Of a DNA stretch of 6,000 nucleotides, positions 1 through 5,788 are shown piece by piece. Each line of letters opens with the position of its first letter. Positions within the stretch are counted from its first letter, which is position 1. The position numbers were made by a program, and so were the translations under genes. Source of the DNA: Candidatus Acetothermia bacterium (GTDB taxonomy: Bacteria; Bipolaricaulota; Bipolaricaulia; Bipolaricaulales; Bipolaricaulaceae); NCBI GenBank assembly GCA_003552425.1, contig PUMC01000078.1:1-6000 (forward strand), written 5' to 3'. The notes under the pieces were generated by a model. It made no database searches, had not been told where the DNA came from, and saw only the letters and a program-made list of their open reading frames with translations.

Positions 1-1283
1 CCCTTGTTGCGGGTACCCTCCCCGAAGCCGGTCTCCTCGCTTCCGACGCGCCAGCGCTCCTTGGCCACACACGGGAACTCTGTTTCCTCGAAGACGGGGA
101 GACCATCCGCCTTCGTTCGGGACAGGCGGAGCTGTGGGATGCCGAGGGCCAGCGGAAAGCGCCCCAGTTCACCACCGTGTCCTGGGATCCCCTCACCGCG
201 GAGCGCCAGGGATACCGCCACTTCATGGAGAAGGAGATCCACGAACAGCCTCAGGCCGTAGCCGACACGCTGCGTGATCAGCTGTGGACCCCGGTGGAAC
301 TTGGGATCGACCGCCAGACCTTGGAGGGCCTCGATCAGATCCTCTTCGCCGCCTGCGGTACCTCCTACCACGCCTGTCTTGCGGCCGCCTACCTGTGGGA
401 ACCCCTCCTCAAGGTGCCCGTGCGCGTGGAGATCGCCTCGGAACTCCGCTACCGCGAGGCCGCCGTGGGGCCGAACACGCTCGTCGTGGGGGTCTCCCAG
501 TCGGGGGAAACGCTCGACACGCTGATGGCGGTGCGCGAGGCCAAGGCGCGGGGGGCACGGAGCGTGGCCGTGTCGAACATCGTCGGTTCGGCGCTCGTCC
601 GGGAGACCGACGGGGTGGTGTACACGCGGGCGGGCCTGGAGATCGGTGTCGCCGCCTCGAAGACGTTCACGGCCCAGCTTGCCGCTCTGTGGCTCTTGGG
701 CCTCAGGATCGCCCACCGCGTGGGGCGGCTAACCGACGAAGAACTGTCGGCGCGGCTCGACGAACTCGCCCGGGCGCCGGCGCTCGTCTCCGAAGCGCTC
801 GCGGCAAGCCACGACGTCGAAGAACTGGCCCGCGCTTACTACGGGAAGCCGGGCTTCTTGTACCTTGCCCGGGGCATCCTCTACCCCCTGGCCATGGAGG
901 GGGCGCTCAAGCTCAAGGAGATCTCCTACATCCATGCCGAGAGCTACGCCGCCGGGGAGATGAAGCACGGACCGATCGCCCTCATCGACGAGGAGCTTCC
1001 GGTGGTGTTCCTCGTGAGCCGCGGGGAGCACTTCGAGAAGAGCATGGGCAACGTCGAGGAGGTGCACGCCCGGCGGGGGAACCTCATTCTGTTCTCCGAC
1101 GTCGACGATCCGTGGCTCCGCCAGCGTGCGCGGCACGTGGTTGTGTTGCCCGAAGCGCCGCGGGCCCTGATTCCCCTCGTGTACGCCGTTCCCCTGCAGC
1201 TCCTTGCCTACCACATCGCTCGCCTGCGGGGGACGGACGTCGATCAGCCACGGAACCTCGCCAAAACGGTGACCGTGGAGTAG
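1..1283 (+). CDS. glmS: Glucosamine-6-phosphate synthase (isomerizing), 5'-truncated by window edge
   Basis: GlmS makes glucosamine-6-phosphate from fructose-6-phosphate and glutamine, the first step toward UDP-GlcNAc for peptidoglycan and other glycans, in the cytosol. The frame is open from base 3, and 426 residues are visible. About 170-180 N-terminal residues are missing, including the catalytic Cys and most of the glutaminase domain. The visible part starts in the end of that domain (ASDAPALLGHTREL, from about base 39) and passes the linker HFMEKEIHEQP, a GlmS hallmark. Two SIS sugar-isomerase domains follow: CGTSYHA (354 on), VSQSGET (492-512), AASKTFTAQ (about 650-677), and EISYIHAESYAAGEMKHGP (from 918), which carries the isomerase Glu and His residues. 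The C-terminal tail DQPRNLAKTVTVE (1242-1280) holds the lysine that binds the sugar in E. coli GlmS. Nothing is broken in the visible part. GC is high: 44/60 on one counted line and 40/60 on another. No clear terminator follows the stop. Confidence 0.98.
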   Translation, partial: LVAGTLPEAGLLASDAPALLGHTRELCFLEDGETIRLRSGQAELWDAEGQRKAPQFTTVSWDPLTAERQGYRHFMEKEIHEQPQAVADTLRDQLWTPVELGIDRQTLEGLDQILFAACGTSYHACLAAAYLWEPLLKVPVRVEIASELRYREAAVGPNTLVVGVSQSGETLDTLMAVREAKARGARSVAVSNIVGSALVRETDGVVYTRAGLEIGVAASKTFTAQLAALWLLGLRIAHRVGRLTDEELSARLDELARAPALVSEALAASHDVEELARAYYGKPGFLYLARGILYPLAMEGALKLKEISYIHAESYAAGEMKHGPIALIDEELPVVFLVSRGEHFEKSMGNVEEVHARRGNLILFSDVDDPWLRQRARHVVVLPEAPRALIPLVYAVPLQLLAYHIARLRGTDVDQPRNLAKTVTVE

Positions 1284-1595
1284 GGGCCTCTTACCTATAC
1301 GGGATCCCCTGCGAACGCGCTCGGCATGGTCGACATCGTCCGCGTCCGGAGTCGTGCGACCAAAGCCTGAACCGCTCTTCCTCAGGGTGCGCGCGATCTC
1401 CCTTGGACAGGCCTCCAACCAGCCATGGTCCATGGTGTCCGGTGAGCGTCGCTCGGGCTGGCCGATGGCGCAGAACCGGCCACCCATACGCGCCGATCCG
1501 AACGGCCCCCAGGAACTCGAGGTCAGGAGGTGCACCGCCGCCCCTAACGGGACACCGAACTCCCGGAGTTGACCGTTGACGTTACTCAACAACAC
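1284..1595 (-). pseudogene. Possible remnant of a minus-strand gene between glmS and the ATPase gene
   Basis: This stretch has no intact gene. On the minus strand, one frame reads open from about 1595 toward glmS, with a balanced residue mix (for example QLREFGVPLGAAVHLLTSSS and then GGRFCAIGQPERRSPDTMDHG). Over about 90 codons counted by hand, GC at codon positions 1, 2 and 3 is roughly 62, 57 and 78%. That is the pattern of real coding DNA in a GC-rich genome. The frame has no stop before it runs antisense into glmS, has no Shine-Dalgarno, and its only start (GTG at 1595) lies inside the promoter of the next gene, so an intact gene is unlikely. A plus-strand frame (1354-1572) shares the same third-position column, but its first and second positions fit coding less well and its product is rich in Arg, Pro and Ser. 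I do not recognise the product. It could be a decayed gene fragment or chance. Confidence 0.28.
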
Positions 1596-1604
1596 GAGTA
1601 GATT
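1576..1604 (+). promoter_or_regulatory. Sigma-70-type promoter for the AAA ATPase gene
   Basis: A -35 box TTGACG (1576-1581, 5 of 6 matches to TTGACA) is followed by a 17-bp spacer and a -10 box TAGATT (1599-1604, 4 of 6 matches). Transcription would begin near 1611, giving a leader of about 33 nt before the ATG at 1644. The region is markedly AT-richer than its surroundings. A better-looking TATAAT lies at 1612-1617, but it has no -35 at a proper distance. The assignment rests on box match and spacing only. Confidence 0.5.
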
Positions 1605-1622
1605 TACTCAGTATAATGAGTA
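1583..1622. promoter_or_regulatory. Tandem palindromic operator, two copies of TACTC-N8-GAGTA 22 bp apart
   Basis: Copy 1 has TACTC at 1583-1587 and GAGTA at 1596-1600. Copy 2 has TACTC at 1605-1609 and GAGTA at 1618-1622. Both have exactly 8 bases between the arms, and the copies repeat with a 22-bp period, about two turns of the helix, so they lie on nearly the same face. Copy 2 extends to a perfect 8-bp inverted repeat, TTTACTCA at 1603-1610 and TGAGTAAA at 1617-1624. Copy 1 fills the spacer between the -35 and -10 boxes, and copy 2 covers the expected start point. This is the layout of a repressor operator, with one dimer per palindrome. The binding protein is not visible; autoregulation by the downstream ATPase or by an unlinked regulator is inference. 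Confidence 0.6.
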
Positions 1623-1643
1623 AAATGGTCGTAGAGGGACCCC

Positions 1644-2819
1644 ATGTTCAAGAGGCCACTGTACGGTGTGCTGATGCGGCGACTGAACGAGCCACGGCGG
1701 TTTATCCAGGTGCTCTCCGGAGCCAGGCAGACCGGGAAGACCACCTTGGTACAGCAAGTGCTCGCCAACCTTCCCCTGCCCAGCCACTATGCCACTGCCG
1801 ATCAGCCCACGCTCAAAGATCTGTTCTGGGTTGAACAGCAATGGCAGCGCGGCAGAAGAGCGATCGAAGAGGCGGGCGTCCTTGTGCTTGACGAGATCCA
1901 GAAGATCACAGGCTGGTCAGAAGTCGTCAAAGGCCTTTGGGATGAAGACACGCGAACGGGTCTCCCCCTCCATGTGGTCCTGCTGGGATCTGCGCCCCTC
2001 CTTATGCAGCGCGGTCTTTCCGAAAGCCTTGCCGGCCGGTTTGAAGTGATCGACGTCCCCCATTGGTCCTTTGCCGAGATGCGCCAGGCGTTCGGTTGGA
2101 CGCTGGATCAGTACCTCTACTATGGTGGGTATCCGGGATCTGCCGCGCTGATCGAAGACCCGAATAGGTGGCGTCAGTACATCCTCGAGTCGCTGATCGA
2201 GACGACGATCTCCCGGGACATTCTCCTATTGCAGCGCGTGGACAAGCCGGCCTTGCTCCGCCGCCTGTTCGAGCTTGGATGTCAGTACTCGGGTCAGATG
2301 CTCTCGTACACCAAGATGATGGGACAGCTTCACGATGCCGGGAACACCACCACCCTGGCTCATTACCTCGACCTCCTCAAGGCTGCAGGCTTGCTGGAGG
2401 GGCTCCCCAAGTACGCGGGCCAGCGGGTCCGACAACGGGCGTCAAGTCCGAAGCTTCAAGTCCACAACAATGCTCTGATGACCGCTCAGCTCGATGCATC
2501 GCTTGAAGAGGCGAGGGCACACCAGCAAATGTGGGGCCGACTCGTGGAGTCCGCAGTCGGCATGTGGTTGGTGAACGCGACCCGGGGCACGCCGATTCGT
2601 GTCTGTTACTGGCAATCGGCTAACCGGGAAGTGGACTTCGTCTTAGCGAAGGGGGTGAACACCGTGCCCATCGAGGTCAAAAGCTCGCATCGGAGGCAGC
2701 ACCTGCACGGCGTGCAAGCCTTCGCAGGGGCGTTCAAGGTTCACAGGACGTTGCTTGTCGGTGGGGACGGGGTTCCACTCGAAGAGTTCATCACCACGGA
2801 CCCAGCAAGCTGGTTCTGA
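1644..2819 (+). CDS. AAA_14 / DUF4143 family ATPase
   Basis: This is a 391-residue P-loop ATPase of the AAA_14 plus DUF4143 type, a large family of uncharacterised or poorly characterised proteins common in bacteria and archaea. Walker A is GARQTGKT (26-33) and Walker B is VLVLDE (79-84), continuing into IQKI. A sensor-like LLGSAPLL (113-120) is followed by LSESLAGRF (125-133) and the family's YYGGYPG (159-165). The middle (about 180-300) is the helical, winged-helix-like DUF4143 part. The C-terminus has EVDFVL (329-334) and PIEVKSS (342-348), so D331, E344 and K346 form the PD-(D/E)xK-like pattern typical of this family; nuclease activity is not established. The length is normal and all motifs are intact. 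The ATG is preceded by GAGGG (1634-1638) at a spacing of 5. GC (35/60 and 33/60 on sampled lines) is clearly below glmS, which suggests acquisition by transfer. It stands alone, with its own promoter and operator-like palindromes. Confidence 0.95.
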   Translation: MFKRPLYGVLMRRLNEPRRFIQVLSGARQTGKTTLVQQVLANLPLPSHYATADQPTLKDLFWVEQQWQRGRRAIEEAGVLVLDEIQKITGWSEVVKGLWDEDTRTGLPLHVVLLGSAPLLMQRGLSESLAGRFEVIDVPHWSFAEMRQAFGWTLDQYLYYGGYPGSAALIEDPNRWRQYILESLIETTISRDILLLQRVDKPALLRRLFELGCQYSGQMLSYTKMMGQLHDAGNTTTLAHYLDLLKAAGLLEGLPKYAGQRVRQRASSPKLQVHNNALMTAQLDASLEEARAHQQMWGRLVESAVGMWLVNATRGTPIRVCYWQSANREVDFVLAKGVNTVPIEVKSSHRRQHLHGVQAFAGAFKVHRTLLVGGDGVPLEEFITTDPASWF

Positions 2820-2945
2820 CATCTCGGGCCCGATGGGTCTTCGAGCCTGCACTGCCAACAAGCCCGGATGCCCTGAACAGCAAAGGCCGCGACCTTCCTC
2901 TGTACGCCTCAGCGTGTTGCCAACGCAACAGTCTGCAGTTCACGC

Positions 2946-3977
2946 TCAGCGGCGTTCAACGACGACGCCGAGTTCACCGGCGAGCGCCAGAAACCCTGGG
3001 TGTCCTGGCAATGCGGCCACGCAAGCACCTATGCGTTCGCGTGCCCGCTCCAGGTCTCCCCGCAGGAACGCGAGCCGTGCCTCAAGGAACGTGCGCTCCG
3101 GACCCATCAAGGCTGGGTGCCGGACCAGGCGGTCCAGGAGATCATCCTCTGACCCGTGCAACCGGTCCAAGACCAGGTTGTTCCACTCAGCGAGGTCCCT
3201 TGTGCGTGACTCGACAGTGTACCTGCGTCGCCAATCGTCCTGGCGCATCCCGCGCTTCTTCCGCTCTTGCTCGCCGGGGGCGGGCACCAGGCCATCCAGA
3301 GCAGCGAGGTACGCGTTGAAAAACGCGACCCACGCGTCGTGTCCCTTCAGGATGTCGGCCAGGGTCGAGGCGAGACTCACCTCCCGCTCGGCAACCCACC
3401 CCTCCCCGTAGCGCGTCCAGCCGAAGGGCGACTCCCAGCGCACAAGTTGCGCAGCGGCGCGCTCGGCGAACGTGGGAAACCCTTTGTGTGCAAGGTACGC
3501 TGTCCACAGAACCCGCACGCGATCCGAGAACACCAACCTCATGGCTGCCACGGGATCCTCGGAGTGGAACAGCATAATACCCTTAGCCGTTTCGGCCAGG
3601 TTTAGCAGCGCTTCCATGGCCGGCGCCGCGTGGTCGAGGAGCCCATGCTCGAGCAGTAGCGAGCTCTCGTCCAGCAGCCGCCGGAACGTGACCCGCCACT
3701 TGGAACGCTCCTGTCGCGATACCTCACGGCTTCCGCCCATGTAAGCCCCGGACCGCGCCAACCCGACAAAACGCTCTACATCGTCGAGCAGAAGGTCGCC
3801 CTCGGGTAGCTCTACCTTGCGGCGTGGGGGCCGTTCCGGGTCGAGAAGGTCGACGATCCGTGCCTGCAGGGCACGCCCCCCGCGCCAATAGAGCTCCCAC
3901 AGCACCTTCTTGAGTCCGTCTCGATCCAGCGGCGCCAGCTTGTCGTAGAACGCGTCCTTCTTCAGCCGATCCTTCAT
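2946..3977 (-). CDS. Uncharacterised helical protein with TPR-like C-terminus
   Basis: This 343-residue protein begins MKDRLKKDAFYDKLAPLD. I do not recognise the family. It is almost entirely predicted helical and has no signal peptide, membrane segment or catalytic motif that I can see. The N-terminus has a short helical pair with KKVLWELYWRGG (about 23-34), which looks like a conserved core, then a charged linker rich in Pro, Arg and Lys. The C-terminal segment 294-332 (ERTFLEARLAFLRGDLERAR, then ACVAALPGHPGFLALA) matches the spacing of small and large residues in a tetratricopeptide repeat, suggesting a protein-binding role. The frame is open upstream to 4112, but the start at 3977 is preferred. 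Its ATG overlaps the stop of the upstream 53-residue gene by one base (TGATG), with GGAG four bases before it, so the two genes are probably translationally coupled. Cytosolic location is inferred. Confidence 0.85.
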   Translation of the reverse strand: MKDRLKKDAFYDKLAPLDRDGLKKVLWELYWRGGRALQARIVDLLDPERPPRRKVELPEGDLLLDDVERFVGLARSGAYMGGSREVSRQERSKWRVTFRRLLDESSLLLEHGLLDHAAPAMEALLNLAETAKGIMLFHSEDPVAAMRLVFSDRVRVLWTAYLAHKGFPTFAERAAAQLVRWESPFGWTRYGEGWVAEREVSLASTLADILKGHDAWVAFFNAYLAALDGLVPAPGEQERKKRGMRQDDWRRRYTVESRTRDLAEWNNLVLDRLHGSEDDLLDRLVRHPALMGPERTFLEARLAFLRGDLERARERIGACVAALPGHPGFLALAGELGVVVERR

Positions 3978-4138
3978 CACTCTCCGGTGTACCCACACGC
4001 TCCCACGCGGGGGGAGTTCGCCAGCGGAAGCAGCATCTCCTCCCCACACGCGTGGTCCCGAGCACACGCATCGCAGAGCCAGCCTTCCCCGTCCCACATG
4101 CATTCCGTGCACGTCCCCCTGCCCTTGCTCGTTGCCAT
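3977..4138 (-). CDS. 53-residue cysteine-rich, zinc-ribbon-like protein
   Basis: This tiny protein is MATSKGRGTCTECMWDGEGW followed by C22, C25, H29, C31 and a tail LLPLANSPRVGACGYTG (36-52). The cysteines C10-x2-C13 and C22-x2-C25, with H29 and C31 close by, form a plausible zinc-binding knuckle pair. C48 is a further cysteine in the tail. From memory, a similar cysteine-rich block with an NSPRxGxCGYTG-like ending closes some plasmid pRiA4b ORF-3-like proteins. Here it stands alone, without the larger N-terminal domain; this relation needs a database search. The start at 4138 is set by a strong AGGAGG-type ribosome binding site. The gene overlaps the next one by one base, making a two-gene operon. 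Possible roles are metal-dependent binding of protein or nucleic acid, but nothing in the sequence decides between them. Confidence 0.8.
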   Translation of the reverse strand: MATSKGRGTCTECMWDGEGWLCDACARDHACGEEMLLPLANSPRVGACGYTGE

Positions 4139-4279
4139 CCGTACCAACCTCCTCGCTGTGCGGGACGGCCCCCCGGCCGACACCCCACGGTTAGAAGATT
4201 GCCACGCCACGGCGAGCGGGGCAACTACGCGCGGGGCCCTCCGCCTGGCCGAGGCAACAGTGGTTCCCTGGCGAACACC
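4139..4279. other. Divergent intergenic region
   Basis: About 140 bases separate the starts of the minus-strand operon (4138) and the plus-strand 379-residue gene (4280). Promoters for both should lie here, but I find no pair of boxes that I trust on either strand; the region is GC-rich, with only a short AT-richer patch near 4190-4200. The plus-strand gene has no recognisable Shine-Dalgarno before its ATG, so it may be leaderless or weakly translated. Confidence 0.5.
4148..4154 (-). promoter_or_regulatory. Shine-Dalgarno site fixing the start of the 53-residue gene
   Basis: On the minus strand these bases read GAGGAGG, nine bases before the ATG at 4138. The same frame is open to 4210, but the residues encoded there look non-coding and no comparable site precedes any earlier start. 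Confidence 0.75.
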
Positions 4280-5419
4280 ATGTCACTCGGCACACGTCTT
4301 GCGTTCTCCTTTCCCCCGCCACAAGGAGCCCAGCTGGTCAGTTTGGAGCCCGACTGGATGGAGAGACTGGAGCGGCTGATGGGCGAGCGCGGGCATGTGG
4401 TTCGCCGGGTGCTGAAGGTCGAGAGTTCCGCACCGTCTGACCCGGAGAGGATCCTGGAGAAGGCCCTCCAGCTTACCAACGCCACCTGGCACCTGCAGGG
4501 TGTGCGTCCGGCTTGGATCCGCTACTTGATCCTGTCCTTCCACTATACGGCCACCTCCGACGAAAAACGGGATGGCGTGCTTCAACTGGGTGTCAACCTC
4601 AGCAACGACAGCATCGTCGAAGACCAGGTTGATCTTCTGCTGAACGCGCCCACCCGGGAGGCTTCCGAGGAGGGGACGGAACACCCCACCCTTGACCTCC
4701 TCGACCTCCCGCCCGCCTGGTGTCCTGACCGAATCCAGGCCGTGCTACAGTGTGCCTTGCCGGCCCGGATCGAACGCGGATTGGACCGTTTCCTCCTGCG
4801 GATGCACAGGCGCCAGGGGCGTGATCTGGACCGCGTGCATCAGTATCACACGGAGCTGCGGCAGGAGCTGCTGGACCGGCTGGCGCATCTGGAAGCGAGG
4901 CCCGATCTCAGCGAGCGGCAACGGAGCGAGCGGTCGCGGGTCGAGGCCCAGCTGCAGGCCATTGACCGAGAGTATCGGGCGAAGGTGGAGAATCTTCGCC
5001 ACAAGTACGCCGCATACATAGAGAACCGCTGGATCCAGACGATGGAGCTCATCATGCCGGTGCAGCGCTTTGAACTTCTGGTTCTGCGGCGGAAGCGCCA
5101 GCGCTGTCTGGCCCTTGACTGGAATCCCCTCACCCGATGGTTGGACACGCCCGCCTGTGCGTACAGCTACACCTGGGACCGGCCCCGTGCTGCGTGCGAC
5201 GAGCGCTTGCACCTTGTCATTCCCGCGGCGTTGGGGGACTGTCCGCAATGCGGTAAGGCGTACTGTCGCGCCTGCCACCACACGTGCCCCAAGTGCAACG
5301 CATACGACGAGGCCGGGCGCACGGACCCATCTGAGGCCGGGGCTTCGTCCCTGACACGGGATAGGGCAAGGCCTCCGTCGACGCTCCAGCGGCTACCGCC
5401 GGAAAGGAAGCGCTGTTGA
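4280..5419 (+). CDS. Uncharacterised coiled-coil protein with C-terminal cysteine cluster (zinc finger-like)
   Basis: This is a 379-residue soluble protein with no family I can name firmly. The N-terminal part (1-about 150) looks like a mixed alpha/beta domain, with FHYTATSDEKRDGVLQLGVN resembling paired beta strands. A long, highly charged helical region (about 165-260) is a clear coiled-coil candidate. Next come a basic stretch LLVLRRKRQRC and ALDWNPLTRWLDTPAC. The end holds C306, then CPQC (321-324), CRAC (329-332) and CPKC (336-339), seven cysteines suited to one or two zinc sites. The last 40 residues are disordered-looking. From memory, similar coiled-coil plus cysteine-tail proteins occur beside SNF2-like helicase genes; this is weak and no helicase is present here. 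The start at 4280 is chosen because the 76 residues encoded upstream in frame look non-coding (rich in Pro, Arg and Gly). No ribosome binding site supports it. The gene is divergent from the 53-residue/343-residue operon. Confidence 0.85.
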   Translation: MSLGTRLAFSFPPPQGAQLVSLEPDWMERLERLMGERGHVVRRVLKVESSAPSDPERILEKALQLTNATWHLQGVRPAWIRYLILSFHYTATSDEKRDGVLQLGVNLSNDSIVEDQVDLLLNAPTREASEEGTEHPTLDLLDLPPAWCPDRIQAVLQCALPARIERGLDRFLLRMHRRQGRDLDRVHQYHTELRQELLDRLAHLEARPDLSERQRSERSRVEAQLQAIDREYRAKVENLRHKYAAYIENRWIQTMELIMPVQRFELLVLRRKRQRCLALDWNPLTRWLDTPACAYSYTWDRPRAACDERLHLVIPAALGDCPQCGKAYCRACHHTCPKCNAYDEAGRTDPSEAGASSLTRDRARPPSTLQRLPPERKRC

Positions 5420-5446
5420 GTTTCTCCTGAAGTGGCTTCCCGGCGC

Positions 5447-5704
5447 TTAAGGAACCGCCGAGTAATCGAATCGACAGGCAACGTAGTCGTTCAGGCGCCT
5501 TCGGCCACAGAACGAGACGGTCCCCGCAGAAGAAAGCGCAAGGGTCCCCCGTCCCTCGCGAATGCGCATTCCGAGTCTCTCGACGGCTCGGAGCGCCTCG
5601 GTTGCTTTTAGGCTCACTTCTCGGTCTGAATGGGTTGAGACAGTGAATGAGCACAGGCTTGCTGCGTGAGAGTGCGCGTCCTCCTTCTCTGCGTCACACA
5701 GCAC
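5447..5704 (-). CDS. Doubtful small ORF, 85 residues
   Basis: The minus strand has an open frame from a GTG at 5704 to a stop at 5447-5449. The product contains STHSDREVSLKATEALRAVE and ends in a stretch that could form beta strands (TVSFCGRRRLNDYVACRFDY). I do not recognise it. Against it: there is no ribosome binding site before the GTG, and an AAGGAGG further in (5680-5686) has no in-frame start behind it at a usable distance. GC at codon position 3 is only about 62%, hardly different from position 1, unlike the clear genes here. It would lie 85 bases downstream of the PEGA gene on the same strand. It may be a gene remnant or chance. The rest of 5420-5788 shows nothing else apart from the hairpin at 5764-5784. 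Confidence 0.25.
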   Translation of the reverse strand: MLCDAEKEDAHSHAASLCSFTVSTHSDREVSLKATEALRAVERLGMRIREGRGTLALSSAGTVSFCGRRRLNDYVACRFDYSAVP

Positions 5705-5763
5705 GGACCCAATGCAGATGGCCCCCGATCGCGCTCAGGCTGGCTGTGCTTACCCCGGTACAC

Positions 5764-5784
5764 GGGCGGCCACAGGGCCCGCCC
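5764..5784 (-). terminator. GC-rich hairpin downstream of the PEGA gene
   Basis: GGGCGGCC at 5764-5771 pairs with GGCCCGCCC at 5776-5784 (one bulged base at 5778) around a 4-base loop. It begins five bases past the PEGA stop codon, the usual place for a terminator. No T-run follows on the minus strand, so it is not a canonical intrinsic terminator; it could act weakly or protect the 3' end of the mRNA. Confidence 0.35.
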
Positions 5785-5788
5785 AGCG

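Noticed and set aside
284..1579. 431-residue plus-strand frame
   Set aside because: It is a shadow of glmS in another frame; the product is dominated by Arg, Gly and Pro and has no recognisable motif.
729..1595. Long minus-strand frame of 288 residues overlapping glmS
   Set aside because: Its larger part is antisense to well-conserved glmS, where lack of stops is expected at high GC. Only the part outside glmS is kept, as a possible remnant.
1612..1617. TATAAT as the -10 box of the ATPase promoter
   Set aside because: There is no -35-like sequence 16-18 bp upstream; the TTGACG/TAGATT pair with a 17-bp spacer fits better, and this TATAAT is part of the second palindrome.
2824..2833. TCGGGCCCGA palindrome after the ATPase stop
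   Set aside because: It is a perfect palindrome with no room for a loop and no T-run, so not a terminator; as a single 10-bp palindrome it is not remarkable.
2755..3411. 218-residue plus-strand frame
   Set aside because: It is antisense to the 343-residue gene and the end of the ATPase gene, with a product dominated by Arg, Ser and Pro.
3978..4112. 45-residue N-terminal extension of the 343-residue protein
   Set aside because: It lies over the 53-residue gene, whose cysteine pattern, ribosome binding site and stop/start overlap show that the other frame is the real one.
4052..4279. 76-residue N-terminal extension of the 379-residue protein
   Set aside because: The encoded residues look non-coding and overlap the start of the divergent 53-residue gene on the other strand.
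5441..5460. CGGCG...CGCCG hairpin after the 379-residue gene as a terminator
   Set aside because: It has only five pairs with a 10-base loop and no T-run; such short stems are common by chance in GC-rich DNA.
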